Shown here piece by piece: positions 44,141 through 53,649 of a stretch of 64,000 nt of DNA (position 1 is the stretch's first letter; every line of letters begins with the position of its first letter). The notes under the pieces were generated by a model. That model was given only the letters and a program-made list of their open reading frames with translations, had not been told where the DNA came from and ran no database searches. The stretch comes from JASDSY01 sp041441465 (GTDB lineage: Bacteria > Muiribacteriota > UBA9980), in the NCBI GenBank assembly GCA_041441465.1, contig JASDSY010000024.1, positions 88,399-152,398 of the forward strand, written 5' to 3'. The position numbers and the translations under genes were made by a program.

Positions 44141-45805
44141 ATGGAAAATATCGTAACATTATTTTTACTATTTACATACTCTACAATACTCGGTCTTGTA
44201 GCTTTTAAGCTGTTGATTTATGACAAGCGGAAGGCGCGTGCGAAGCTTCGTGAACGCGCACGCAGGAAAGCTTCTTCAAAAGAAGATTTTTTAATTAAGC
44301 TTACCGATCCTGTTTTTAACGCGCAATGCGAAATTAACAGAATGGCTAAATCGCTGCGCAAAAAATTCATTTCGGCTTCAACTGAAAACACTCCGGAAAA
44401 TAACACCGAATCACGTCTGAATGAAGCGGCTTCAAGCGCCGGTTTAACAGATTGCGGTACGCAGCCGGCCGTTATGAATTCGGGCAGGAATAACGCTTCC
44501 GTTGCCTCAGCTGCCGGATCACCGGCCGCGGCTAACGATAACAAGGCTTTCGATGATAATGTTCCTCTAAAATACGAACTCGACGAAAGGACCCTCGGGC
44601 TTTTAATAAATACTTTGTCTTACGATGATTTTGCAGTCTTATACGAAAAATTTCTGTACGCTAAAAATGATGACGAAGTGTGCAGCCTGATTAATGAACT
44701 TCAAAATTTCGTCGATGACGACCGAGTGATAATGATTGTGACGCCGTTGCTATCGTATCCGTCACTCAAGGTTCAGGACGCTGTAAATGATTTCATAACT
44801 AAAAATAATATTTACCTTAAAGCCGATGAAATGGCCGATATAATAGAAAATTCGGAATATTATGAAACCCGGAACGAAAATTCTCAAAATAAGCAGTTCG
44901 TTCCGCTGTTTTCAACTGAGGCCGTGCCTAAATATTCAATGCCGTTTGGCTCTTCATCTGCCGGCGCGTCTGACGTCAATATCGATCTTGAAAAATATGA
45001 GCCTGAATTTACTATAGAAAAGGATGTCTTTGAGAAACAGCCGCATGAATTGATTATGGAAGCTTATCAAACCGAGGATAAGGACAGGTTATTTGCGCTG
45101 TCTTGCGCGCTTTCTCAATATAACGATCCGACCGTCCTGGAAGCTATGATGTATATCAACGCGAAACTTAACGGTGAAAATGTTTCCGGTCCTAAAATTA
45201 TCAAAAGCCAAAAAATTAAAAATGAAAACGGCATTTTAAATGCGCCGTCTGCGGCTTATGAAAATAAAAAACCTTCCGTTCAAAAATATGAATTTGGAAG
45301 CGTCGGCAATATTTTCAAAAAAACGGCGCCGGAAATAAATAATAGAAGCATCGCGAAAGATTTTGATTCCGAACAAAAACAGAACAGCTATATAAAAGGC
45401 ATGAAACTTGTCAATGTCGCTAAATATAGTAAATTCGAAGAAATATTCCCGGAAGCGATAAATAATTTGAATGATAATTCGGCTTATGTAAGATGCTGTG
45501 CGATTACGGCACTGAAAACCATAGCCAATAACTGCTTTAAGCAAAATATGAACGAGCAATGCCAGAAAACAAAGGAAACTATATTGTCTCATATGGTTTT
45601 TGAGAAAAATAACGAAGTTTCATCCTTATGCGCCAAAGCGGTCGCCGAAATAGAGAATTTTTCGAACGCGTCGGCTGAGTTTTTCGCGGGCGATGATATT
45701 AAAGCGGCCTCGAATTTTATAAATAAACAGATAAATCACGAGTTGATAGAACGGCAGCTGGGCAATAATGTTTCAGAATCAGCTAACGCTAAAACTGCGG
45801 TTTAA
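44141..45805 (+). CDS. Membrane-anchored protein with HEAT-like C-terminal helices
   Basis: The 554-residue product begins with a membrane helix (about 5-26), then a basic stretch rich in Lys and Arg (KRKARAKLRERARRKASS), a low-complexity Ala/Asn/Ser segment (about 80-135), and alpha-helical repeat pieces (about 145-235 and 440-520, for example LNDNSAYVRCCAITALKTIAN) like HEAT/ARM units. It is probably cytosolic with an N-terminal anchor and binds other proteins. The ATG has no ribosome site; GATAAT lies ten bases upstream, so a nearly leaderless RNA is possible. The next gene begins 11 bases after the stop, and a soluble HEAT protein lies convergent at 46378. Confidence 0.6.
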   Translation: MENIVTLFLLFTYSTILGLVAFKLLIYDKRKARAKLRERARRKASSKEDFLIKLTDPVFNAQCEINRMAKSLRKKFISASTENTPENNTESRLNEAASSAGLTDCGTQPAVMNSGRNNASVASAAGSPAAANDNKAFDDNVPLKYELDERTLGLLINTLSYDDFAVLYEKFLYAKNDDEVCSLINELQNFVDDDRVIMIVTPLLSYPSLKVQDAVNDFITKNNIYLKADEMADIIENSEYYETRNENSQNKQFVPLFSTEAVPKYSMPFGSSSAGASDVNIDLEKYEPEFTIEKDVFEKQPHELIMEAYQTEDKDRLFALSCALSQYNDPTVLEAMMYINAKLNGENVSGPKIIKSQKIKNENGILNAPSAAYENKKPSVQKYEFGSVGNIFKKTAPEINNRSIAKDFDSEQKQNSYIKGMKLVNVAKYSKFEEIFPEAINNLNDNSAYVRCCAITALKTIANNCFKQNMNEQCQKTKETILSHMVFEKNNEVSSLCAKAVAEIENFSNASAEFFAGDDIKAASNFINKQINHELIERQLGNNVSESANAKTAV

Positions 45806-45816
45806 ATTTTATAATA

Positions 45817-46344
45817 ATGAAATTAATGATGAAGTTAGATAAGTTTAAAAATTTAAAGCATGGCTACTTATTAGTGGCCGTGCTTGCTCTATTTCTTACT
45901 TTTTTTTCGAACGGCTGTATCAATGCGATCGATTCGGGCGCTAACTCCGATTATGACGCGCAGGACATAACCGGCATTCCGGAAACATTGGAAAGCCGCG
46001 GCATGACCGTGCCTGAGGTTTTCGAGATCACCCCTAAGAACGGATATTACGGCCCTGAATGCCCGGTAACGGTAACTTTCAATGAAAAGATGGATCGTGC
46101 CAGCGTAGAATCGAATTTTTACATATATAATTCGAAAGATTATCCTTGTAAGGGAAAATTTATATGGAGCAGCATATTAAATACTGACAGGGAATGTTTT
46201 GAATTTATACCTCAAAAGCAATTGATAACCGACAGCTATAAAGTTATGCTGATGAAAGGCGCAAAAAGTTACGGCGGTTATGAATTTAAAAACACTTTTA
46301 ATTCCTCGTTTACGTTTAAACCAATTCCGGAGCCTTCGAATTAA
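45817..46344 (+). CDS. Lipoprotein with SbsA-type Ig-like domain
   Basis: The 175-residue product has a signal peptide with a hydrophobic core (YLLVAVLALFLTFF) and a lipobox-like SNGC (Cys34-35 region), suggesting lipid anchoring. Residues about 68-165 form an Ig-like fold of the Big_5/SbsA type, with ITPKNGYYGPECPVTVTFNEKMD as the usual first strands (an 'effective minimum' motif) and YKVMLMKGAK near the end. Such domains are structural in surface proteins. It is co-transcribed with the HEAT-like gene upstream. Confidence 0.7.
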   Translation: MKLMMKLDKFKNLKHGYLLVAVLALFLTFFSNGCINAIDSGANSDYDAQDITGIPETLESRGMTVPEVFEITPKNGYYGPECPVTVTFNEKMDRASVESNFYIYNSKDYPCKGKFIWSSILNTDRECFEFIPQKQLITDSYKVMLMKGAKSYGGYEFKNTFNSSFTFKPIPEPSN

Positions 46345-46377
46345 ACTTTTATTCGAAAATATGATTTAAAAACGGTT

Positions 46378-47745
46378 TTAAGATTTTAATTTTTCGAGAA
46401 GCTGCGCCGCTTTTTGTGACGCCTTCGGGAAATTAAGTCCTGACGCATATTCGAATATGTTAGCTTTGGCGGCGTGTTCGATTTCGGTTTTAAATATGAA
46501 ATCCAATATGCCGGGCCATAAATTTTCTGTTTTGGCTGTAACGCTGAAAATTTCTTTTATCACGCTGTCGGCGTGTTTTATAAGCAGGAAGGTAAGGCAC
46601 CTTTCGGCTTCGTTTTTGACGTCCTCTACTTTTTCGTTGAAATATAACTCGAATAACGGAAGAAGCGCAGCCGGCGAATCAATATTGAAGAGCACTTTGA
46701 CCGCGATGAACCTTATTATTTCATAAGGCGACTTTAGATTTTGAACCATCGGCCAGAATGCGAACTTGTCGGTATATTTTAAAATCGCGTTATAAGCGGC
46801 TATTCTGGTCGGCTCGTCCGTGTCGTCGAGCATTTGTATTAAAGTTGTAAGCGCTTTGGTCGAATTAATTTTTCCGAGCGCCTTAACCGCGCTCAGCCTC
46901 ACGTCTGCGTCGGGATCTTTAGCCATGCCGATTAAGGCGGTCAGCGATTCTATGTCGCCTATTTTTCCGAGCACATAAGTGCCTGAAGAACGATGCCATT
47001 TTTCAGGGCTTTTAATAAGCTTCACTATGGCTTCCGAATAGCTTTCATCGTTAAAGTGATAAAGCGCGTAACATGAATTGGCGAGAAGACGGCCGTTCAT
47101 GCTGTTTAAAAATTTTTTTATCTGCGGCACTACTGATTCAGGCGGTACGGACATTTTGGTTACCGCTTCTACGGCGGACGCGCAGACGCGCGGGTCCGGG
47201 TCGGTGAAACCAAATTTTAAAAATACCGGCAAAAGTTTAGGGTTTTGAAAGTTGCCGAGCGCGACTATTATCGTTGCGCGGACTTTTTTATCTTTTTCTT
47301 CCTTGAAAAGCTTTAATAACGGGATAAGCGCTGAATTATCAGCTATTCTTCCGAGCGCCATAACAGAGTACAGCCTTACGTTTGGCGCCGGATTTGCCAA
47401 AAGTTCTAAAAGCGCGTCAAGAGCGGATTTATCACCGAAAATTCCGAGCGTCTGCGCCGCGTTTTCAGCGACTTCGTTGTTATCGTCGTATAGAAGGTCG
47501 ATTAAAAGAGGAGTTATTTTTTCCGAATATTTCCTGCCGTAGCGCATAAGACTTCTTGCGCAAATGGCCCGGACTTTTTCAGATTCGTCGGACAGGCCTT
47601 TTATTAAAGCGTTTATGGCTTTTTCAGAATTGACGTGTGAAAGGGCAAGCGCTGCGTCTTCCCTTAAAAACGGCGATTTATGATTTAAATTTTCTATTAT
47701 TCCGTCAATCAGCGAAATATTGGTTTCTGGTTTATTTTCTTTCAT
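46378..47745 (-). CDS. HEAT-repeat protein (PBS lyase HEAT-like)
   Basis: The 455-residue product is built of about twelve helical repeats of roughly 31 residues with the pattern D-x-x-VR-x-x-AxxALG-x-I (for example DPDADVRLSAVKALGKI and SAPNVRLYSVMALGRIA-type units). No signal peptide, membrane segment or catalytic motif is visible. It is likely a cytosolic scaffold. It lies convergent to the operon at 44141-46344, which also encodes HEAT-like repeats, and follows the gene at 47830 on the same strand, perhaps in one transcript with an 84-base gap. Confidence 0.85.
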   Translation of the reverse strand: MKENKPETNISLIDGIIENLNHKSPFLREDAALALSHVNSEKAINALIKGLSDESEKVRAICARSLMRYGRKYSEKITPLLIDLLYDDNNEVAENAAQTLGIFGDKSALDALLELLANPAPNVRLYSVMALGRIADNSALIPLLKLFKEEKDKKVRATIIVALGNFQNPKLLPVFLKFGFTDPDPRVCASAVEAVTKMSVPPESVVPQIKKFLNSMNGRLLANSCYALYHFNDESYSEAIVKLIKSPEKWHRSSGTYVLGKIGDIESLTALIGMAKDPDADVRLSAVKALGKINSTKALTTLIQMLDDTDEPTRIAAYNAILKYTDKFAFWPMVQNLKSPYEIIRFIAVKVLFNIDSPAALLPLFELYFNEKVEDVKNEAERCLTFLLIKHADSVIKEIFSVTAKTENLWPGILDFIFKTEIEHAAKANIFEYASGLNFPKASQKAAQLLEKLKS

Positions 47746-47829
47746 ATTGCGGCAAACACCTTTTTAATTAATGAATATGTGTTCATCATTTTACGCCGGG
47801 GTGAAAAACGTCGTTTGGATGGTGATTTT

Positions 47830-49437
47830 TTAAACCGGCTGAGGCTGCAGAAGTTTTTCGATGACCGCGCCGGTAACTTCTTCGAAACTGGCTGCGGAAT
47901 CGATGTCGGTCATTTTTTTGACGCACAGGCTGTATATTGAATCGGTGTTTATAAGTTCTGTGTTTTCAATATTTTTAATATTTTCGTATAAGTTGATTTC
48001 ATATTTTTGCGCTTTCGTGTTGCGTAATTTATTCAGCATATTGTTAATTATTAAAATATGCGACTTTTTTTCCTCGTTTTCTTTAATGGTATCGATAGCG
48101 CGCAAAAATACCGCTGACTTAAAATCGGTTTCGTGAAATGAATTGGCTGCGAATATATTGTCTATATAGGCAGGTTCAGTCGAACTTGACGATATTCTGT
48201 TACGGCCGAATACTTTCGAATAATCGATTATTACGTGGGATGTTTCAAAAGCTTCAAGTCGTCCTACATATTTTTTACCGTCCTCTTCGGATATCGAATT
48301 AAAATATTTCGCGATAGAGGCGTCTTTAGAATTTCTGAGTTCGTTTCTGACAAAATTTTCAAGGTATTGCGCGTTATTTAAAAAATATTCTTCTGTTATT
48401 TCAGGAATATTTTCAAGTTTAGAATGTAAAAATTGGTAAAGCGAGTTAGGGTAATGTTTGATTATATCGGTCCGTTGATAGTAATTTTTGAATATGGAGT
48501 AAGTGATTATCTCCGTTTTTTCAGTAAAATCGAAATCCGCGAGAGTAAATTCCGCTTTTTTATCGGACGGCGTTAATGCCTGGATGACGGCATTTTTGTG
48601 CTTTTCAATTAATTCCTGGTCGCGGGAACATTGCATGAAAAATTCGACGGCCTCTATGCCTTTTTTAATAAGGTTATCAGCTAAATTAATTTTTATGGGC
48701 GAGAAAAACTGTCCGCCGTTTTTTATTTTAAATGCTAGCCTGAAGACGTTATGACTCATTGCCTGCAGTTTTACGGATTGATCAGCCATGATTTTAAAGC
48801 AGATGTGGTTATAAATACTATCTATGAAATCGCTGCTTTCTTCAGGCATTATCAATGTGAAATTTTTTTTGTTTTTTTCAAATGTGGCGGACCTTTCGAG
48901 AAAAAAACCTCTTTCTTCCCTCAAAATTTTTGATACTGCCTCGGTGACCAGTAAAAATAGCAGCTTATAGAAAGAGCAGTTGAAAATATAAATAGTGTTG
49001 GTAACGGGATTATAATCATATCCCGGGTTATTTTCGAATATTCCATTTATGGCATATATGTTGATTCTGTACGGCACTATGCTTGTCTGATATGAGCCTT
49101 CATACGCCTGCAGCTGTTCCGAATATTCGCGGGCGTTATAGAAATTTTCGGTGAAAAATTCGGAAAGATGCTTCGAATTTGTTGTTAACCTGACGCGGAC
49201 TCCGTGTATTATGACATCGCAAAAAAACATTTTTTCTTTTTCTTCGATAGCTTTTATGTGACTGAACATTTTTTCAAGAATATATTCATCGACATATACT
49301 TTGTTTTCTGCCCTGTCAAGAAATAAATTTTTTGAGGCCGTAATTATGTTTGAAAGCCCTATTTTAAGGCCGTCGTATTCGAAAAGATTTTCGGCCGCCG
49401 CGTTCGTATTTAAAGGCGTAAAATGAAATAAATTCAT
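47830..49437 (-). CDS. Large hypothetical protein (535 aa)
   Basis: I do not recognise a family. The N-terminal 110 residues look alpha/beta (DVIIHGVRVRLTT, then HLSEFFTENFYNA); the middle 120-400 is mostly helical; a strand-loop stretch SHVIIDYSKVFGRNRISSSS occurs near 395-415. There is no signal peptide or membrane helix, so it is probably cytosolic. The N-terminal strands faintly resemble those of HprK/PEPCK-like proteins, but no P-loop is present, so I do not use the name. The ATG at 49435-49437 has GAGGT upstream. It is followed on the same strand by the HEAT-repeat gene. Confidence 0.6.
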   Translation of the reverse strand: MNLFHFTPLNTNAAAENLFEYDGLKIGLSNIITASKNLFLDRAENKVYVDEYILEKMFSHIKAIEEKEKMFFCDVIIHGVRVRLTTNSKHLSEFFTENFYNAREYSEQLQAYEGSYQTSIVPYRINIYAINGIFENNPGYDYNPVTNTIYIFNCSFYKLLFLLVTEAVSKILREERGFFLERSATFEKNKKNFTLIMPEESSDFIDSIYNHICFKIMADQSVKLQAMSHNVFRLAFKIKNGGQFFSPIKINLADNLIKKGIEAVEFFMQCSRDQELIEKHKNAVIQALTPSDKKAEFTLADFDFTEKTEIITYSIFKNYYQRTDIIKHYPNSLYQFLHSKLENIPEITEEYFLNNAQYLENFVRNELRNSKDASIAKYFNSISEEDGKKYVGRLEAFETSHVIIDYSKVFGRNRISSSSTEPAYIDNIFAANSFHETDFKSAVFLRAIDTIKENEEKKSHILIINNMLNKLRNTKAQKYEINLYENIKNIENTELINTDSIYSLCVKKMTDIDSAASFEEVTGAVIEKLLQPQPV

Positions 49438-49596
49438 TGAAAATTACCTCGATTGGTTTTTAATTGTTAGTGCGATACTATAAAAATAACCTTATTTTTT
49501 ATGTATCGGCATTTTTATTAATATGTCAATATTTTTATTGAAAAAAAAGGTGCGATAATGTAAAATATGCCATAAAATATTAAAACTAGCAATGAG

Positions 49597-50592
49597 GTGC
49601 CGAATATTAATTTTTCAAATATAGTGAAACCGGTGTCGGTAAAATTAGCAGGTACTGAAAAATTATTTTCAGGGCTTGTTAAAACCGAATTCGAAAGTAT
49701 AAACTTTATAAGCAGTCACATATTAAATACGCGCGGAAAAATGCTAAGGCCGGCGCTGCTGTTATTATGCGCCGGGGTGTTCGGCCGTATAAAGCAGATA
49801 GCTGTATCGGCCGCCGCAAGCGTTGAACTCATGCATACCGCTACCCTCGTTCATGACGATATTATCGATAATTCAGCGATGCGCCGCGGATGCGAATCGG
49901 TTAATTATAAATACGGCAATGCCGGCGCGGTGCTTTTTGGCGATTATCTTTATTGCCAGTCTTTTAAGGTGCTTGGAAAATTTAATGATAAGTTTATCGC
50001 TGAAAATTTAATTTCAGTCGCCGCTAAAATGTGCCAGGGGGAATTGCAGCAGTCGCTTAATTCTTTTAAATATGACGATTGCGGTATGCCTCTGGAGGAA
50101 TATATAAGTCTGATAAAAAACAAGACGGCTTATTTTATGGCTGTATGCGGAAAAATCGGGGCGTATTGTTCAGGCGCTTCAGTCAAATATGTTAATCTTA
50201 TTGAAAATTACGGCATTAATCTCGGTATCGCATTTCAAATTACTGATGATATTTTCGATTGGGAATCGAAAACGGATAATATAGGAAAGCCTGTCGGAAA
50301 TGACCTTAAGGAAGGAAAAATAACGCTGCCGTTGATGCTGCTTATAGATAAATCGGCGCCGTCTCAAAAAAAAGAAATACTCGGGATTATTTCATCTAAA
50401 AATATAAATTCCGAAGTGATTTCGAAATTAAAAAAATTGATGGGTGAATACGGCTGTATTGCGGATGCGCGAAAAATGGCCGGCGGTTATTCGAAACTGG
50501 CTAAAGACATAATTTTAAGCTTGAAGATAAAAAATAAATATTCCGAATCGCTTATCGAGTTATGTGATTTTGTCGTTAGCAGAAACAAGTAA
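49597..50592 (+). CDS. Trans-isoprenyl diphosphate synthase (polyprenyl synthetase)
   Basis: The 332-residue family member has the first aspartate-rich motif DDIID at 87-91 (TLVHDDIIDNSAMRRG) and the second as QITDDIFDWE, followed by GKPVGNDLKEGKITLPL. GKMLRPALLLL near residue 48 is the usual substrate motif. It elongates allylic diphosphates for quinone side chains or lipid carriers; chain length cannot be told. The frame opens with GTG at 49597, but the ribosome site GAGG at 49594-49597 overlaps it and is spaced eight bases from an ATT at 49606, so initiation may be there. The next gene starts 93 bases on with its own ribosome site. Confidence 0.9.
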   Translation: MPNINFSNIVKPVSVKLAGTEKLFSGLVKTEFESINFISSHILNTRGKMLRPALLLLCAGVFGRIKQIAVSAAASVELMHTATLVHDDIIDNSAMRRGCESVNYKYGNAGAVLFGDYLYCQSFKVLGKFNDKFIAENLISVAAKMCQGELQQSLNSFKYDDCGMPLEEYISLIKNKTAYFMAVCGKIGAYCSGASVKYVNLIENYGINLGIAFQITDDIFDWESKTDNIGKPVGNDLKEGKITLPLMLLIDKSAPSQKKEILGIISSKNINSEVISKLKKLMGEYGCIADARKMAGGYSKLAKDIILSLKIKNKYSESLIELCDFVVSRNK

Positions 50593-50684
50593 AAGTTCCA
50601 GTTCAGGCGCCGGAAAAAATTGAAACTATTTGCCTGAAAAAAAAGTATAATTTTATAATATTAAAATCAGCAGGTGGTGTTTTT

Positions 50685-52328
50685 ATGAATATTAAAAAAA
50701 AATCATGGCATTTCCGGCCGCTAATAATAGCGATAATGGCGTTTGGTTTGCTGAGCGCCGCGGTGCTGCCCGCCAGCGCCGATAATGTCTCGAATGTTCT
50801 CGACAGCGCTAAAACTTCACAGATCGAAAAGACGATTGACGGCAATAATAAAGGTTCCGTTTCCATTCCGTCTGAATGCTTTTTAAGTGTCAGAAGCGGC
50901 GCCGGCAATGAATATCCCGTGATAGGCTCGCTTGCGGCCGGCTCTAAAATAGATGTAATAAGCGAAACGCTCGGCTGGTATAAAATAAATTTTCAGGGCG
51001 GCGTTGGATATGTGAACGCGTATTACATTGACGGCGTTAAATCAAAAAGCTCGCTGCCTGACGTATATGGCATAATAACCATTCCTGACGGCGAAGGCGT
51101 AAGTTTGAGGACAGGCGCCGGCTATAATTGCGAAGTCGCCGGCAAAGTCAACGCCGGAACGCGCGTTAAAGTGCTCGACAAGCAGAATGGCTGGTATAAA
51201 ATAGAATACTCAGGCATTAACAAACCATTATGGGTTAACGGCGCTTATGTCAAATTGATAGATTCTCTCGAGGAAACGCTTACCGTAACCGAAACTGACG
51301 CTTATGTCGATGTGCGCACATCGCTTAATTTCAGGTCGGGCCCTTCCCTCGAAAGCCCGATTTTACGTGAACTCGATCCTAACGTTACATTAAAAATAAT
51401 CGAAGTATGCGGTGACTGGTATAAAGTAAAATTATCAGACGGCTCTATCGGCTATTGCTATGCTGAGTATATCAAAAAAGGCAAGCCGACTATCACTGCC
51501 GGCGCGTATGACAACGTCTCGGTAAGCGAAGGCACGAGCGGCGGCAAGAATGTTCTTGAAAGCATGACAATCCCTTCCGATGCGGCGGGCCTGACCCCTG
51601 AAATTGCCTCGCAAATATTGGCCGGGCTTGGCTATAAAACTTCAAATCTGACAGACGCTATAAAAAAATTCCAGAACGCGGCGCTAGGTTCATGGTCAAA
51701 AAACTTTACCAGCGGTTCGCTCGATGAGGCGACCAGGGCGGCCATACTGAAACACGCGAAAATGGCAAAAGAAGCTCTCGCTAAATATCCTGAAAATACG
51801 ATATCAAAAAGCGACTCGAGGTTCCAGAAATGGGTTTCAAATTCTGCTTCATGTATAAGCAATATGCCGGCTTTAAAAGATAAAAACGGCAAATCGCTTA
51901 CGACCGAAGATCTTGTGAACGGAATTTTAGTGGCGGAATCCGGCAAATATCACTGGAAAGACAGAAAATTCATAGCTTCCGGCGTAGGCGCTACGGGATT
52001 TATGCAGATAATGCCGTTTCATGCGGATTCAGCCGGAAATATATATGACCCTGAAGTTAATCTCGCCTTTGGCGCGAAATACATAAATACGCAGCTTGCG
52101 AGAACTGACTGGCAGAAATCAGGCGACGGCGCCTCCGAATTGCTCGCTAAATCGCTTGCGGCTTATAACGGCGGCCCGAACAGGAGCGCGCTTAAGAACC
52201 TGTCGTGGGAACAAATTGTTAAAACCGCTGCTATTCCTACCGAATCTATAAATTACGCTATCAATATAAGAAAGAACATGGGTCTTTCAATTTCGGCCGC
52301 AGAGCAGGAATGGCTCAATAACCATTAA
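50685..52328 (+). CDS. Exported lytic transglycosylase with three SH3b domains
   Basis: The 547-residue product has a signal peptide (about 1-32), three bacterial SH3 domains (about 60-118, 128-192 and 205-265, each with L-x-x-RSG-type and GWYK/DWYK motifs), a linker with a short peptidoglycan-binding-like helical part (about 300-360), and an SLT domain (about 405-535). The catalytic Glu is Glu418 in VAESG, followed by GATGFMQIMP and AKSLAAYNGGP. It cuts the glycan backbone of peptidoglycan, with the SH3 domains binding the stem peptides. AGGTGG precedes the ATG. A hairpin follows at 52358. Confidence 0.9.
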   Translation: MNIKKKSWHFRPLIIAIMAFGLLSAAVLPASADNVSNVLDSAKTSQIEKTIDGNNKGSVSIPSECFLSVRSGAGNEYPVIGSLAAGSKIDVISETLGWYKINFQGGVGYVNAYYIDGVKSKSSLPDVYGIITIPDGEGVSLRTGAGYNCEVAGKVNAGTRVKVLDKQNGWYKIEYSGINKPLWVNGAYVKLIDSLEETLTVTETDAYVDVRTSLNFRSGPSLESPILRELDPNVTLKIIEVCGDWYKVKLSDGSIGYCYAEYIKKGKPTITAGAYDNVSVSEGTSGGKNVLESMTIPSDAAGLTPEIASQILAGLGYKTSNLTDAIKKFQNAALGSWSKNFTSGSLDEATRAAILKHAKMAKEALAKYPENTISKSDSRFQKWVSNSASCISNMPALKDKNGKSLTTEDLVNGILVAESGKYHWKDRKFIASGVGATGFMQIMPFHADSAGNIYDPEVNLAFGAKYINTQLARTDWQKSGDGASELLAKSLAAYNGGPNRSALKNLSWEQIVKTAAIPTESINYAINIRKNMGLSISAAEQEWLNNH

Positions 52329-52357
52329 AATTTAAAAAGATAAGATTAAAAATAATC

Positions 52358-52391
52358 GGCTGTTCATTAATTTGTCGTTTAATGAACAGCC
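52358..52391 (+). terminator. Hairpin after the transglycosylase gene (GGCTGTTC-type)
   Basis: GGCTGTTCATT and AATGAACAGCC pair perfectly over 11 bases. The T run after it is weak (CATGTTAATTT), so it may be a partial terminator or processing site. Confidence 0.6.
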
Positions 52392-52471
52392 ATGTTAATT
52401 TACTGATATAATCAATGTGCATTAAGCGGATTATTATTAACAGCCTAATATTTTAAAGGAGAAAAAAATAC

Positions 52472-53329
52472 ATGGCATATTGTTTTGAAAATTCGGGTTT
52501 AATTAAGCGCTTTACGGGCAAAATAATTTTTCTGGTATTTCTGGTTCTTATCGCCGCGGCTTATGCCGTGCCTGCGTTTGCGGCTGACGAAATGACGTTT
52601 GACGAAAAATTGGCCAAATGCCTTGAAAAGAGTGAAGAGATAGGTTTATTGAAAGTCTGTGTGATCGACAGCGAGCAAAAGCAAAAAACAGTGCTCAGCA
52701 TAAACAAGTTTTCAACGGACGATAAGACTGCTCCGCCTTTATCGTGCCTGGCTGTTTTTGACGGCAAAACGCTTTTTAAAATAACGCCGTTTTCGGCTTA
52801 TATAAGCGCCATAGAATCGGCCGATCTTGATCTGGACGGTATGAGCGAGATAATATTTGCCGAGAAAGACGGAATGGCTAATCTTTTACAGGTAAGCGCG
52901 ATAAAATTCTGCGGCGATAAAAATAAAAAAGACTATTCGTTCGTTAAATTATTTAAGTCTGACGCTTATTGCGGCGGTAAATTCGACATATTGAAGCCTG
53001 CTAATAAAAACGAGGCCCCGAAATTAATAATAGGCGGATTTGTAAAAGCGCCGGGTGCGCCTCTTGCCGGCATTGAATATTCGCACACATTCGCGTTTAA
53101 CCCGGCTTCGAAGAAGTTTAACAGGGTTTCGCAGTATTACATGCCGCCTAAAACAAGCATTGAAGAATACGGCTACGCCTTCGCGATGCTTCATATCGAA
53201 AAAGACAGCGGTAAGGCCCAGGATGCTCTGGTGAAACTAATTTCCAAGCTCGAGAAATCAAAAAAAAGCGATGACGCCGATACTCTGGAAATGGCAAAAA
53301 AATTAGCCGACGAGATAAAAAAACGTTAA
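52472..53329 (+). CDS. Exported hypothetical protein with FG-GAP-like segment
   Basis: The 285-residue product has a long signal peptide (cleavage probably after AFA, residue 37). ESADLDLDGMSEIIFAEKDG (about 113-132) has a calcium-binding DxDxDG loop typical of FG-GAP/VCBS beta-propeller blades, and a second blade-like stretch is KLIIGGFVKAPG. The C-terminus (about 235-285) is a charged helix. AAAGGAG lies seven to nine bases before the ATG. I recognise no family. Its gene ends 90 bases before a large hairpin. Confidence 0.6.
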   Translation: MAYCFENSGLIKRFTGKIIFLVFLVLIAAAYAVPAFAADEMTFDEKLAKCLEKSEEIGLLKVCVIDSEQKQKTVLSINKFSTDDKTAPPLSCLAVFDGKTLFKITPFSAYISAIESADLDLDGMSEIIFAEKDGMANLLQVSAIKFCGDKNKKDYSFVKLFKSDAYCGGKFDILKPANKNEAPKLIIGGFVKAPGAPLAGIEYSHTFAFNPASKKFNRVSQYYMPPKTSIEEYGYAFAMLHIEKDSGKAQDALVKLISKLEKSKKSDDADTLEMAKKLADEIKKR

Positions 53330-53418
53330 TATTACCGAATCAATGGTTGATTTTTAAAAAAACAGGTTTTAATTTATTTGTATAAAGGTTAGTAACGTAA
53401 TTTTTTTGGACACAAAAG

Positions 53419-53481
53419 AATTCTCCTCTGGTTTTTGATTAGTTGTTTGTAAATAACTAATTTCACTGCCAAAGGAGAATT
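53419..53481 (+). terminator. Long hairpin downstream of the FG-GAP-like gene
   Basis: AATTCTCCTCTGG pairs with CCAAAGGAGAATT (one G-T pair), and inside it TTAGTT and AACTAA can extend the structure. It is followed by TTAATTTATG and a T run further on. It is not part of the insertion sequence. Confidence 0.55.
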
Positions 53482-53523
53482 TTAATTTATGTTTTTTTAA
53501 CTTTTTTGGGGTTAGTTAATTTT

Positions 53524-53622
53524 TTATTTATTTTCTTCCTCCATATTTACCTTATCAGGATTTTTTGGATCTATATAATCTATATATTTCTTCATTTCAT
53601 TTAAATTCCAGATAACAGGAAA
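53524..53622 (-). pseudogene. C-terminal remnant of an exported TPR-like paralogue
   Basis: Read on the minus strand this stretch encodes IWNLNEMKKYIDYIDP and on to MEEENK followed by a stop, almost the same as the last 30 residues of the protein at 60343-61230. The coding continues directly up to the left end of the insertion sequence and is lost there. The matching N-terminal remnant lies at 59210-59316, on the far side of the insertion sequence and its AT-rich cargo. Confidence 0.85.
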
Positions 53623-53624
53623 GG

Positions 53625-53641
53625 GGCTGTCTAAAAAGTTT
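53625..53641 (+). repeat. Left terminal inverted repeat of the IS
   Basis: GGCTGTCTAAAAAGTTT, identical to the reverse complement of the right end. Two further G precede it. Confidence 0.85.
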
Positions 53642-53649
53642 CAATAATT

